A stretch of DNA of 64,000 nucleotides from Balanoglossus misakiensis (GCA_040954595.2 CM082597.2:6944001-7008000), one strand, 5' to 3'; positions 23,401-35,400 are shown, numbered from the stretch's first letter. A program made the numbers and translations. The notes: a model not told the origin generated them from the sequence alone.

Positions 23401-26400
23401 TTCCTAGAATATCCCCGACGAGTGTGAGAAATATTATCCCAGGTCCTTGGGAGTGTGAGATTATTTTTCTCACATGGTCACAAATTAGCCAAATTCGTTA
23501 AAAAACATTGAATAAATGACTCTGGAACTGTCGTCTGGCACGCTGTAGTCTCTGTCCCTATAATACACATCGCGCCATTGGATAAGATTTACCGTGCATT
23601 GGCAAAAGAACGCTTTGCCAACCAATCAGCACTTGCGTCATATACAGCTTTCGATTCAGTGAGACTGTGAGAACAATTTGTTCTCACACTCCCAGCGTGC
23701 CAGGAGTGTGAGAAACACTCTTTTGACATTATTCACATTTCTTCTGCTCTGTTCGATCATTTATGACATGGCATATACAATGGATAATTAAAGCCCATGG
23801 AAAGTACACATATTTTTTTGTCACAGAGGAAGTGGAATGGTGGTATTTCAAATTTATTGACTACAAAAATATTCATTCCATTTTTACGCATTCTGAGCCA
23901 GAAGTGCACATCGGAAATGTTGCTGATTTGAACTTTTGGCACAGAATTGGTCAGTATATATCACAACAATAAAGGAATTAACAGCTTCTTTTTACTTCAT
24001 TTTGTAGGTTAGAACAAGTGTATATTGGGGATGGGAGAACTTGTATGAAAATGTTCATAGTGAACACCTATTGTCTGGCCATGAGGGCCATAGCAGCCGT
24101 TTATTGCCCCCGAGGGGCTGTGAGTTACCAGAATCACATGCACATGTCACATGAAATAGCATATGATAATAGCATATCTGAGATTATTTAAAGCTAAAAA
24201 TGTTGTATCAAGTTGCAGTTCATGGGGCTTTAACCCTTTCACCCCCAGTTCCCTCTATAGAGGTCCAACTCTACCATAGAAAACAATGGATTTGGACTGA
24301 ACCATGGTGGTGAAAGGGTTAACACTTGTAAATTCCGTAGTAGAATGCAAACCTGTGAAGTGTCCATGTATCAGACTCTGCCGTCTTTTCCGTGTAATTT
24401 CCGGGAAAAAATCCAGAACATCCAGTGAGCCATGATGTCCCTTTAAACCACCCATCAGTACTGTTCTGATACTCAGCACTTGACATAAAAATATAATCAT
24501 CACTGATCAGTTCAAGCTCATCAGGAGATCTTGGGTTATGTGAATACAGCACTCGTAGAACCTGTTCAAAGATAAAAGAGATGATATCAGCTTGGAAGGG
24601 ATGGCACATTGCAAACTCACTTTCCTCCAAAACTGTGAATCAGGCCAAGTTGGGATTGTTTGCATTTCTTAAATTAGAGGGACAAAGTCTCTCTCTCGCT
24701 GCCCTTTTTCCATTAATTATGTCTGATACAAGACACAATTTATGTTAATGTACATATAGTGCATAAAAGTTCAACCACACACACCTTCCTTCCCACTTAT
24801 AGACACGACAGTGAAAAAAACTCACCAAAATGAATAATCGGCCTTTACAGTTTATTCATTTTGGCGAGATTTTTTCTCTCATATCCTCCAAACAAGATGG
24901 AAGTTGTCTGTGGTCGAACGTTGATTTACTGTATATCCACCTGTAGAACAACATAAATGGTGTCTTATATCAAACATAATTAATGGAAAAAGGGCAGCGA
25001 GAGAGAGACTTTGTCCCTTTACCTGCTGGTTCAAGTTATGCACGCAAAATAACATTGACTCAACACAGCAGACAGCATTGCCTTATTCAGTGCACTGAAT
25101 TATACATACATGTAGGCAAACAGTATGATGGGCAATTACTGGACAATTTATTAAGTACCCGTACATGATGGATTGCCAAAATGACATCAGAGGTCAGCAA
25201 TAGTCACCTGATATTTACATAAATGACCAGAGAATGGCTGATACAAGCTTACCTCAGCTTTTGCTATGCGTGGATCCCTGGAATACAACCTGAATTCCCA
25301 TCGTGCAGGACTTTTCAAATCTGTTTCTTTAGACAGCTTACGCAAGACATCAATGTGGCTGGCATGAAACTGATAAGCTAATGTAAGATGGAGCTGCTTC
25401 TTGTGAGGGTCTATCTTTGTACCTAGAATCGTCCAATAATGAAGGCAGAGTCTTAGTCTATTATAATATGGATTGATTTCAGATCAATGTTACTTCTATC
25501 AGAGTTGAGTATGTATTCTAAAAGGCTAATGATTGTCTTATGCGCATGTGTCCAACCAGAGACTCTGCCACTGTAACAGAAATTGTATGCAGTCAAACCA
25601 GAGACTCTGCTTACAAAAATTGTATACAGTCAAAGCCATAAGACAGTGCTGCTGTCCTAACAACAGAGAAGATGGCGGCGACCATAGTCTGTGTCGGAGA
25701 TCGGGAAAAGACAGCCAATTGAGTGAAAAGAAGGGACAAAACTAAAGTCTACTTTTACGGTGCGCATGAAAGATGGAAGGAAGCGAACCTCTATAAAACT
25801 AGACACCTCTGCAAACCGAACAATTTCTTCAGTCCCTTTGATGTTTGGTTTACACAGGTTCAACTGTACATGTATATGTAAACATACCTGATATTCTTTC
25901 AGCTTCCACTGCAAACTCTTGACAAACTTGTCTCATAAAGTCCGCACTTCTGTCATCCAAAAAGAGTCCAATGTAATTTGCAGAATCAAAATATTCAAGA
26001 TTAACCACTTCTGGACTATTCAACTGAAGTTTGTCAACTGTTTTTTGCAGAGCATGTTCCAAATGAGCTACACTGCTGTCTTCACACTGTAAAACAAAAA
26101 TATTCACAATCAAAATAAACAATCTTGTCTTGATCAAACTTGAACATTTCAGGTATATTAGTATAGGATTGAACTATATATTTCTTTTAATACTAATAAA
26201 CTTTTTGGTCATAAAGATTATTTCGCACTTTTTGAAACATACACATTGTACTGCATTGAAATTTAGTATAGGTAAGAGATCGGACCAAATTCAGATTTAT
26301 TTATTTTGTCCAACATGTGGAATATAGAAATTACTCACATTTAAATTTGAGCCACAGAAGAAATGACATAGAGTGTTTGACTGGTTGAGGTTATTCTGAT

Positions 26401-29400
26401 TCACACTTTCATTTCTAGTTTTATAAGTGATGGCACCTCAGAAATGAATTTGTAGGGTGTAGTCAAGTAGAACTGACCCCAAAATTGGCATAACCGTGAA
26501 GTACGGTACAAATGCGATTTTTTTGCAGAAAATGATAGTTGAGGGGGTACTGACTCGGAATCAGGTTGATGCCACCTTGGCACCCTTGAGCATTTTTTTT
26601 AATAAACGTTTTAAGCCACGCCCACATTTTAAATCTTATAATTACAAAGCCAAAAATGCAATTCATATAAATAATGTCTTGTTTGGTATCAAACTAAAGC
26701 TAATGACATGTGAAAAGTAAATATGAACATTATAAGGTTATACGGTCAATGTCAAGGTCATATAAGGGCATATTAACATTAAACTGGCCACGTGGGGGGG
26801 GGGGGGGTTAAATGGACAAAGTCTCTCTCTCTCGCTGCCCTTTTTCCATTAATTATGTTTGATACAAGACACCATTTATGTTAATGTACATGAAAAACTC
26901 GCCAAAATGAATAATCGGTGTTAACCATTTATTCATTTTGGCGAGATTTTTACTTTCATATCCTACAAACGGGATGGAAGTTGTGTGTGGTTGAACGTTG
27001 ATTCACTATATATCCACATGTACATGTAGAATAACAGAAACGATATCTAGTATCAAACATAATAATTTAATTAATCGAAAAAACGCAGCGAGAGAGAGAC
27101 TATGTCCCTTTAAACTTCAGCATAAACAAATACCAAAGAATCCACCCACATTTTGCCGCTCACTCAGATAGTTCCCTGTTAATTACTTGATTTAATCGAT
27201 TTACTAACTGTGCATATTCAGAGGCAAATATTCCTCAAATATCCTAGCCAAATTTCAACATTGTAGTTTATTCAGATATCAACATTTAATTTTTCACACT
27301 TTTCAACTTTCATTTTAGGGGGTTTGGACGCAAAGAAATACATTTTGTTAGTTGAACTAATGTGACAATCTGAAATGGTTCCTAATTTGATGGCCATAAT
27401 TTTTTGCCTTTAATTCACATGCATCTACTTCCCAATATTGGACTGACTTTGCATGGTGTTATTCATATTTCTGTAACCTAATCCGTTTTAGCAAACCCCA
27501 GGGACTTATGTCATACCACTGGTCTGTGTGCTGTGTGTCTATCTGTGCCATTGATATCACAAGAGTTATGACTTGAACTCAACTTTGATTGTCAAAACTT
27601 TGAGAAAGAAAGTTGAAATACCAGATTAGGAAGTCAAGTTGAAAATATCTGGCTGAAGTTTGGCTTGGATTACACACCATAAAAATAGTTGTTTTACAAA
27701 CAGCAATATGAACTATGTAACCACTGTTCTACATGACAATTAATTTTGGATTATAGATACTATGACTGATTACTTCATGGATGTGTACTGAAAGGGAAAA
27801 AGTCTCTCTCACTCATTGCCCTTTTTACATTAACTATGTTTGATGCAAGAGAATTTACATACTTCGTCCTAATGAACTAAAACAACAATATATACTGTAA
27901 AACACTTTATTTTCGCGAGTTGAAACTTTCGCGATATCGAGAGAGGCCACTGTTTCGCGAGATAAATTTTTGCATTCTCTTATTTCATTCACTGCATCGT
28001 TACCTTCAAAAGAAATTTACGCGACTTTTTATTTTCATGCTATTTTGGCTCTCGCGTATTTCACGAAAATGTATTGCTCGCGAAAATCAAGTGTTTTACA
28101 GTATTACCTGAAAGAATGAGCAGAGAGTGACGTGTGGAAATAGATTATGTGCTCCATTGCGTCCACACTGAGCGAGAGATTTATCCCAGAAATCATTGAG
28201 CTGCACACCGATGTCCCCAGCTGGGCAAGCGTAGAGAACATACTCCCTAGCAACCCGTTGGTCTAATTCTGGATCATGTACGTGCGATAATAACCTGAGA
28301 ATAACAAAAGATGTGGGCATCCTTTAAAGTTAAACCGATGAAAAAATTTAAAACTATGTACAATAATGTTTGGAGAAGACTTCTCGGTCTTCCGCCATTT
28401 TGCAGTGCATCGGGTATGTTTGCTACAAACCATGTATTGTCACTTGGTGAAGTTTTTAGACGCAATATGTACAGTTTTAAGCGTAGACTCGAAAATTCTT
28501 CTAATGTTTTACTTGATGCGATCTGTTCATCAGATAGAGCGACTGACAGCATATTTTTCAAACATTGGCGAAAGCAATTGTATATCATGTAATTTTGCAG
28601 AGTTTTTTTTTGTGTGTGTGTGTCTCAGTTTCAGATTTTCCAGAGTATTTTCATTAGTGTTTTTTTTTTCTTCTCTCTTTTGGGTATATGGACTTTTTTT
28701 TAAAGTCTGAAATAAAGTATTATTATTATTATTATTAAAAGAATTTATCAGTGTTTTTGCTAAGGCTAAAGGAGCACCGGTAAATGACTTGGGAATCCCG
28801 GTAAAGCTCCTGCTATCTACATGTACTAACATGACTGCATTGATCTACCAAGAGGAACCCCAGTACGCGGTAAAATGACTGGGGAACCCCGGTAACATTT
28901 ACCTGGGTACTGCCCTTAACAAATACACTGTTTATCAATCAATAAGGCGCAGAGTTACTCAAAATCAAATTGGTGTCTTTTTGTTGATTTTTACATTTGT
29001 TGTAATTGTATATTAACCCTAATGCTGCCAAGTCAGTTGAAACTGGTTTGATTTCCAGGGTGCCTAGAATCCAGGCTCCCAGGCCTGTTAGACTGCCAAG
29101 TGTGTGTTAATCAGTAGGGCCTATACAAGACCCTCAGACCAATACAGTGCAAACCAGTGTGATTTGGTACATTTTTCGGGGGGCTCAGACTGCCAAGTGT
29201 GTCTAAGTACATATGAGAGCCATGTCAAGACAGTCAAAATACGTTTTAGAAGAAAAAAGTGGCAAATTCGTATTTTAAGGGACTTGACACTCTGAACAGG
29301 TATGACACCCAGTAGCATTAGGGTTAATTAATCAGTGTCATTTTCCAGATTTGTATCAGTGTTTTTGTTAAGGGTGGTACCTAGGTAAAATCTACCGGAG

Positions 29401-31645
29401 TTCCTCAGACATTTTACTGGGGTTCCCCTGGGTGTATCAATGTAGTTATATTAGGGGGTTGTAGTAATGTTACCAGGATTCCCAAATCCATTACCAATGT
29501 TCCCCAACCTTAGCAAAAACACTGTGTATATCAATGAATTTTAAATACAAAAATAAACAGAAAGCATGGTGTTCCTATCCTTCTTTTTTCAGGTACCATA
29601 AAGCTGGTCTGCTGTCTGCCTGTAATCTGTAATGTTACTCATACTCACCAATCAGAGGCTAACTGTACACCTTTGTTTCCAGTAGCTGCAAGTGCCTTTT
29701 CACTGTAAAAAAAAATGAAGTGTAATTATAGTGACTATAATTTGTTAGACTGATTTGAGTTTATTAAATTTTGCATTTGACACATTCAATTGAAATAGTG
29801 GACTGCCTTTACTTCCTTCTAATATAATAATATGCACAGTGGTATAGGTAAACTTCAGTTTTGTCTTTTTAAACCCAATTTCCCGATCGCTGACCCCTTT
29901 AATTACTTTCTTTCATAACAGAAGAAGGAGACATGTGTTTGATATGAGCTGCACGTGGATCTGGGCAAATGTATGTGATCTGCGATACCTGTTGCAAACA
30001 AAAAAATGACATTTCTATGATTGGTACTGAAATCCTTGGGATAAGTCGAACGAGAAATCCACCACATTTGTTTATCAACTCATGAAAACTACTCAGTTGA
30101 GACAAGGACAAATCTTGATTTGAAGTACAGCTCAGACAAGATGTCACATGTCAAAAAAACAAGAAAGTATATATGTTGTAGCATAGCAACCAATCTGCTG
30201 AAGTGACATGATTGATCACAGAGACTCACAAATTATTATCAAAATCATTAATATTAGACATTGCAGAAAAAGGGTTAGCATCTAACATCTTGACATTGAC
30301 ATCTCCTACTCACAAGACACACCACAAAGAAATCTGCAACCTGCAAAGCATGGCATTAAAGGGACAAAGTCTCTTTCTCTCTCGAGTCTGCCCTTTTCCA
30401 ATTAATTATGTTTGATACATGACACTGTTAATGTTATTCTACATGTGGATATACATGTATGTAGTGAATCAACGTTCGACCACATACAACTTCCATTCTG
30501 TTTATAGGATATGAGAGTAAAAACTCACCCAAAATGAATAAAAGGTAAAGAACGATTATTCATTTTGGGGAGTTTTTTCACTTTCGTGTCTACAAGCGGT
30601 ATGGAAGGTGTGTGTGGTTGAACGTTGATTCATAGTATATATCCACATGTAGAATAACATAAATGGTGTGTTTATCAACATATAATTAAAGGTATACGGT
30701 CACCTATACAAATTTAGCCACAGTTACCATGGTAAATCGAGATCTAACCAATCACAGATTTTCAGTGGGTGGCACACGCGAAAATAAAGTGTTCTTTAGA
30801 ACACTCAAATACGCCATTTCAATTATATATGGCGATATGTAAATTGGAGGTGACCGTATACCTTTAATGGAAAAGAGGCAGTGAGAGAGAGACTTTGTCC
30901 TTTTAACCTTTCTTCTATCAACAAAAACGATGTGTTACTTGACAGACATCGACAGCCCTTGATGACTCAGTGACCTCACGCGTCCACTGCACTGTGACAG
31001 GAAGTGACAATGCTGTGAACATTATTTGCAGGTTCAGTCTGGAAAAGCAATCGATTGTGGGCACACTGGCGAAATCGTCAAAACTTGAATTATCGCGTTA
31101 AATATACGGATCGTGAAAAGAACATATTGTGTTTCTATAACTTCAGTATAGCTATCTATCCAGCCAGTGTTAATTCTGGGACTACAAAACCAGGGGTCCA
31201 CCACTGTTTCCTCTTTCCGGGTAGAACTAAATGTACGCCTGTCTGTTTACATTGCAATCTCTGGTGTTATTTTGACTGAACGATGACGTGCATCACAGAG
31301 AAACGCTCGTCCAAGCTTTCAAGTCTCATGTCGTATATAACTGACAGCGTAGAGAAGCCAATGCTGCAGCTGTCAGCGTGTAACTAAGACTCTGGGAGAC
31401 GGGGACAAACTTGGGAGGAGCCCATCCCACGACATTTGACAACTTCCTGGTACGAGACTTTCCTCTCCATGTCACGACTGGTCGCGATTGCAGCAAAGCG
31501 AACGGCTAAATATTTTACTACGAAGACCTACTTACATCCTGTGTTTGGAAAACCCCATGTTCATAAGAATCTGCAACGAAGACAGGTTCTTTTTGATGGT
31601 CGCTGCATCTTCGCTACGTCTCCTTGTTGGAAGTTTTGCAGCCAT
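17471..31645 (-). CDS. UBASH3: UBASH3/TULA-family protein: UBA, 2H phosphoesterase, SH3, histidine phosphatase; 644 aa, 13 exons
   Basis: Exons (minus strand, 5' to 3'): 31645-31536, 29702-29649, 28294-28108, 26086-25888, 25422-25253, 24561-24353, 23100-22947, 22436-22292, 21675-21553, 20545-20453, 19711-19463, 18532-18423, 17602-17471. Every junction is GT/AG, phases agree, and the total is 1935 nt (644 residues plus stop), close to vertebrate UBASH3B. Domains: UBA across exons 1-3 ([32 protein letters not shown]); 2H phosphoesterase with FPHVTLC (His about 109) and LHLTLAY (His about 195); SH3 in exon 6 (about 241-309, ending [10 protein letters not shown]); phosphoglycerate-mutase-type phosphatase with VRHAERVD (His about 389), second catalytic VGHAGT (His about 573), [10 protein letters not shown], and C-terminal [11 protein letters not shown]. 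In vertebrates these proteins bind ubiquitin and SH3 ligands and dephosphorylate Syk/ZAP70-type kinases; the same type of role here is inferred. RHAE replaces the usual RHGE. The ATG at 31643-31645 is the first in frame in exon 1. Confidence 0.95.
19264..19400. mobile_element. 137-bp Harbinger-like MITE, TSD TTA
   Basis: The termini GTCTAGCGCCCTC and GAGGGCGCTAGAC are perfect inverted repeats. The flanks are TTA (19261-19263) and TTA (19401-19403). It lies 63 bp inside the intron after UBASH3-like exon 11. Three-bp TTA duplications and G/C-rich termini fit PIF/Harbinger. Confidence 0.82.
20725..20873. mobile_element. MITE family M4 copy A, 5-bp TSD acaag
   Basis: The right end is AACAAAAACACTG. 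The left end is internally shortened (CAGTACCCAGGTAAATG). Flanks acaag lie at 20720-20724 and 20874-20878. The interior has inverted gttaccg/ccggtaac and ttttactggggttcccc motifs shared with copies at 28749-28930 and 29357-29524. It lies in a UBASH3-like intron. Confidence 0.75.
21221..21471. mobile_element. TTAA palindromic MITE M1, partial copy
   Basis: Centre and right half of family M1 (accacacacaactttcatcc, then gactttgtccctttaa), ending in TTAA at 21468-21471. The left terminus is missing. It lies in a UBASH3-like intron. Confidence 0.75.
22113..22284. mobile_element. TTAA MITE family M3, 172 bp, seven bases from a splice donor
   Basis: It is bounded by TTAA at 22113-22116 and 22281-22284, with termini TTAACCCTAATGCTAC and GCAGCGTTAGGGTTAA. 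On the minus strand the right boundary falls seven bases into the intron after UBASH3-like exon 8 (exon end 22292). A longer copy lies at 29013-29327. Confidence 0.8.
22557..22720. mobile_element. TTAA palindromic MITE M1, left half
   Basis: Begins TTAAAGGGACAAAGTCTCTC and includes gtggatatatagtgaatcaa and accacacacaacttcaaccc, then stops near the palindrome centre. It lies in the intron between UBASH3-like exons 7 and 8. Confidence 0.75.
23157..23720. repeat. Cluster of fold-back 'CTCACACTCCCA' repeats
   Basis: This intronic stretch holds several inverted copies of CTCACACTCCCAAG. 23355-23455 is a hairpin with arms around cactcccaaggacctgggat and atcccaggtccttgggagtg. 23661-23715 holds gtgagaacaatttgttctca and ggagtgtgagaaacac. 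Several nested fold-back insertions are likely; exact boundaries are unclear. Confidence 0.6.
24229..24322. mobile_element. TTAA MITE family M2, 94 bp
   Basis: Bounded by TTAA at 24229-24232 and 24319-24322, with termini TTAACCCTTTCACCCCCA and TGGTGGTGAAAGGGTTAA. It lies 30 bp into the intron after UBASH3-like exon 6. Half-copies occur at about 21698-21735 and 44571-44605. Confidence 0.8.
24674..25021. mobile_element. TTAA palindromic MITE M1, near full length
   Basis: Both ends are present (gagggacaaagtctctctct ... agagactttgtccctttacc) and the palindromic centre is around ccaaaatgaataatcggcct. The left flank reads ttag rather than ttaa, so it is slightly decayed. It lies between UBASH3-like exons 5 and 6. 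Confidence 0.8.
25655..25790 (+). repeat. Dispersed coding-like fragment, plus-strand copy
   Basis: Reads [14 protein letters not shown], followed by a stop and then [21 protein letters not shown] after it. It is the partner of the minus-strand copy at 12898-13060. It lies in the intron between UBASH3-like exons 4 and 5, antisense to the gene, and is not functional as it stands. Confidence 0.6.
26808..27112. mobile_element. TTAA palindromic MITE M1, 305 bp
   Basis: Bounded by TTAA at 26808-26811 and 27109-27112, with arms containing ctctctcgctgcccttttcc and its inverse. The left half lacks the accacacacaac segment, so it is internally shortened. A small fragment of the same family lies at 27791-27851. 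Confidence 0.8.
27120..27790. other. Intronic stretch of UBASH3-like gene, nothing identified
   Basis: AT-rich intron sequence between exons 3 and 4. I see no exon, RNA gene or clear repeat in it. Confidence 0.4.
27893..28103. mobile_element. 211-bp MITE 'TACTGTAAAACAC', four bases from a splice donor
   Basis: The termini TACTGTAAAACACTTTATTT and AAATCAAGTGTTTTACAGTA are inverted repeats. The interior is rich in ttcgcgag/ctcgcgaa motifs. On the gene strand, exon 3 of the UBASH3-like gene ends at 28108, is followed by gtaa, and the MITE begins. The donor GT is host sequence but the rest of the 5' intron is transposon. Confidence 0.8.
28749..28930. mobile_element. MITE family M4 copy B, 5-bp TSD tttat
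   Basis: The termini CAGTGTTTTTGCTAAGG and ...CTTAACAAATACACTG are flanked by tttat at 28744-28748 and 28931-28935. Internal inverted motifs are accggtaaatgac and ccccggtaacatttacc. It lies in UBASH3-like intron 2. Confidence 0.8.
29013..29327. mobile_element. TTAA MITE family M3, long copy (315 bp)
   Basis: Bounded by TTAA at 29013-29016 and 29324-29327, with termini TTAACCCTAATGCTGCC and AGTAGCATTAGGGTTAA. It matches 22113-22284 in reverse and has an extra internal segment of roughly 140 bp. Confidence 0.78.
29357..29524. mobile_element. MITE family M4 copy C, 5-bp TSD tgtat
   Basis: The termini CAGTGTTTTTGTTAAGGG and CCTTAGCAAAAACACTG are complementary, and flanks tgtat lie at 29352-29356 and 29525-29529. 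It is the best-preserved copy of the family. It lies in UBASH3-like intron 2. Confidence 0.82.
29760..29765 (-). terminator. Poly(A) signal of the small secreted protein gene
   Basis: AATAAA on the minus strand lies about 135 bp after that gene's stop and about 60 bp before UBASH3-like exon 2. Confidence 0.5.
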
Positions 31646-32401
31646 TTTCAATGTTGTAGACCCACTAGGACCGTGTGAACTATTACTTCTGTGTAAGATC
31701 CCCTAGCCTGGTGACAAAAGACTGCGGATTCTTTCAGTGTAGCGCAGCCAGCGGCGGGAATGGGACAGGAGCCGTAGACTTATTGGGACACAGAGCTTCT
31801 TGCAATGAATTATTACAGAAAGAAATATATTATAAAGAAGAGAGTATTATTAATCCCCCAACCAGCACAGCCCGGGCTTGCAGGTTCACGTACCGTTGCT
31901 TGGATAAGCTGATACATGCAAGGCGGCTGGCCGCCACTGGCACTACACTAACTAACGTTTATACGGGAAACTGTGTAGCCCGCAGCCCACAAAATAAAAA
32001 AAACACGTCGCCGTTCCCTACATCTGATGTTAATCAGAATGGCTTACCTCTACCAATCCTTCATCCGGGAGATAGTTCATACTGTTGAAAGTGCATTGCT
32101 TGATATTCGGTTCTTGCATTATCCAGGACATCTCTTTCACTGTAGTCTTCACTATGTCTTTTAACTTAGCCATTGTAAGAGCTTCTTCGTTACCCTTCAA
32201 AGACAAAATAAATAATGCTGTCGACTGTAATTACAATAATTCATCCTCCGATTAATTCCTTAAATTTCATGACCTATAAATTCGTGGTTAATGGTTATGT
32301 TAAATGGAGAATATTATTTTGATGCATTATTTCCGGTCGTTACTTACAAAACATACTAACATACACACACATATACGCGCACACGCACGCACACACCCAC
32401 C

Positions 32402-32440
<39 letters not shown>

Positions 32441-35400
32441 GCACACACCCCACCCCCCACACACAAACAAACAAACAAACAAACAGAGCTACAATATTTC
32501 TTGTCAAATGTATGTAATGGTTTTTAATATGCTACTTTGCTGTTGTAACCGCTACGACCAATCATGGTTTAAAATTACCGGACTGCCATTTACAAACTAA
32601 ACACGAGGCCCTTTACAGATCACATTTACATCACATCGAAATACCTAGACTCTCTCACAGCCCCTCTCGCCGTCCATGCAGGCTTATGGTCTGATTGCAT
32701 GTGTGCCCGGCGAGCTCGAGAGGTTCGCTGCAAAACACCATATGGGGCTTCTCCTTTGTTAACCGGTTGAGGGCGCGTCAGTGAAGAGCCCTGTAGGGAA
32801 CCGTGGGTTGTGCGAGAGTCTACAAAACTCCCTACTACATGTCACAGTTTAACTCGCGGGTCACCAGCGCTGCCTACTCGACGGAATGGTTGAGGTAAGC
32901 CAGGTAGAAATTGAATTAACTGATTAATATTGATTGCTACCGTTTTTTATGAACTAATGCAAGGGAACGTTTACTTTCAAGAAACTGGTTTAGCCACCGT
33001 TGTCTCTGCTATGACTTAGGGCCTGGTCAGAATTAACAGGGGGGGGGGGAGGCCGGTGCGATTCAAAATCCGCATGCATGAAAAATACTGACCCTCCACT
33101 GATTTCTTGCACAAAAAATGCTGACCCTCCCCCTTCTCCATGAACAAAATCAAGTGACCCTCCCCACAATATCCGATGATTCATTCTGATTTGTACAATC
33201 AGATATTACTCAGTCAAACCAGGCAAAGTTCACATGTGTACAGATAATTGTAGACCACTATTAAATACACCTCAGTTAGTTATTTGCTTGTTTCCTCCAA
33301 AGTGTGACATTTGCAGTACATGAATACTTTGATTCCTATGGTTTTTAAATATTGATTTTGAAATTTTCACTCTAATTCCTCAACATACTTTTCCTAGATA
33401 AGTAGAGTTATATGTACTTCATATCATTGTTAGTATCTAAAACAGAAAAAGTTATTAAATGGACAACCTCGATGATACAAATCATGGAGAATTGTGGGTA
33501 AAATATCGTACTGTGCTCCCCTTCCCTTAAGAAATTAGGGTTAGGGTTAGGGTTAGGGGATTTAAGATCACATACTGGTACATGTGTATGTTTTGTGAGT
33601 TGTGTGATGTATTTTGTAGTACAAGGGATGTCAATACATCCATACAGGAGTGCCTATATGAGCGCAAGTCCCTTTTCACGATTTCTCTGTAACACTTCAA
33701 ATTTTTGACATTATCGGTGTCATCCTTGCACAAAAATTAGTGACCCTCCCCTTGACAAGTGCCCAAAATGTAGCGGCCCTCCCCCAAACCGCTGCATGAG
33801 AAATGGTGACCCTCCCCCCAATCGCACCGCCCCCCCTGTTAATTCTGACCAGGCCCTTACATATGAAATATGAGTTGTATAGTAGTCAATTGTACTACAA
33901 TTTGCAATGTAATTTTACCGCATCCGTGATTTCTGCTATACCCATGCATCAACTACAGAAATCATGGCCGAATGATTGGGTTACGGTCAAAGGCTAACTA
34001 TTGAGATGCGCAAACGGTAGAAATGTATCAAGGCTGGAACGGGAAGAAAGAGTCGGGATTTATTTATCTATAAATGCCGATATTTTGTCTAGTGGAAAAA
34101 TGTTGGGCTGCAATCAAATATACCTCACTTGGGAAGAGGACGGAATTATTATTTTTTTTTGGGGGGGGGGGTTCGAAAATTCTGACACCATGGGACACCT
34201 GTAAGATATTTTGAATGCCGAGTGGTACTTTTTCAAAGATATATATATATAAACAGTATATATGTAATAAATAAACAAACCAAAGTTCAATTCAGGTGAC
34301 GTGGCTCGGCTGATGTCCCCGTGTTACATGAGACTACTTAGTGACTGACCGTGACTGACCGAACTAGATTTAGGTCAATGCATTGTATATTGAGTGCACC
34401 TCGTCGGGGGTGGGGGTGTTGATTTACTCATGACCTGAATTGTATTTAGGCCAATCATGACTGGAATTATGTGAAAGCCATTGCTGGTAAGTCGTGTAAT
34501 TAAAGTAACAAGAATATTAGTATCAAAGCTATTTTAACAGGTACTTTTACAAGGAAATTTTACCATAAAAGTTGAGTTTCTGTTTTTTTTGTCATATTGC
34601 AGCTTGGTACGAAGTGAAGGGTTTTCTTCACTATACAGACACAGTGCCAAGTCTGTTATATTTATCTAAGAAGAATGACGAATACGCTGAGGTTTGTTTG
34701 CATCGTGATAATATGTTTCCTGTCAGTAGTAATTCTACGAGTTTGGATAGGTATGTATATACGTGATATGTAGATATTACAGCACGTACGATCGATCAGA
34801 ATTCATTGCTGCTGTAAACTCTTTTTCAATTTGAAATAAAACGCGACTTCTTACCGTATTTTATTTTCAGGCTTTTCCAAGGAAGGGCGATCAAACACAC
34901 TCTTGGAATATGCGACAAAAGTACATTTGAAAGATGCTCCGGTAAGGATCAACACGTATGCAGGTTCCTCCACAAGTCGGCAATCATTCTCTGCCATCTC
35001 CTTTAGTAAACAATGTCAGACAGATTTCCTTCAAACATGCTACAAGAACAATGTAGTACAAGTCACCTTTCAAGGATAAAACTTTTCTAAACATTATCAG
35101 CCCTTTTGCAGACATGCCCTGACTTCATACCATGATTTCTTCCAATCAGCGTGAAATCAGCGGGGAATATGTCATTGACAATGATTTGTTGGTCGTGTGT
35201 CTGGCATGCACACCGTTTTTGCGACGTGTTTACTGAACACAAACAGATCCCAGTAAAAACACGTTTGTTTCTTTTAATTACAGACCACCTTTCCAACGCA
35301 CCGTTCTCTCTTGAGCGAGATCTTTAATCAAAGAAGATATAATGTGGAACTCGGTTGCAAACATTTCATGAACGACAGAATGGACGAGGAGAACACGCGG

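Noticed and set aside
33536-33558. TTAGGG repeats as a telomere
   Set aside because: Fewer than four units, inside a transposable element, with unique genes on both sides.
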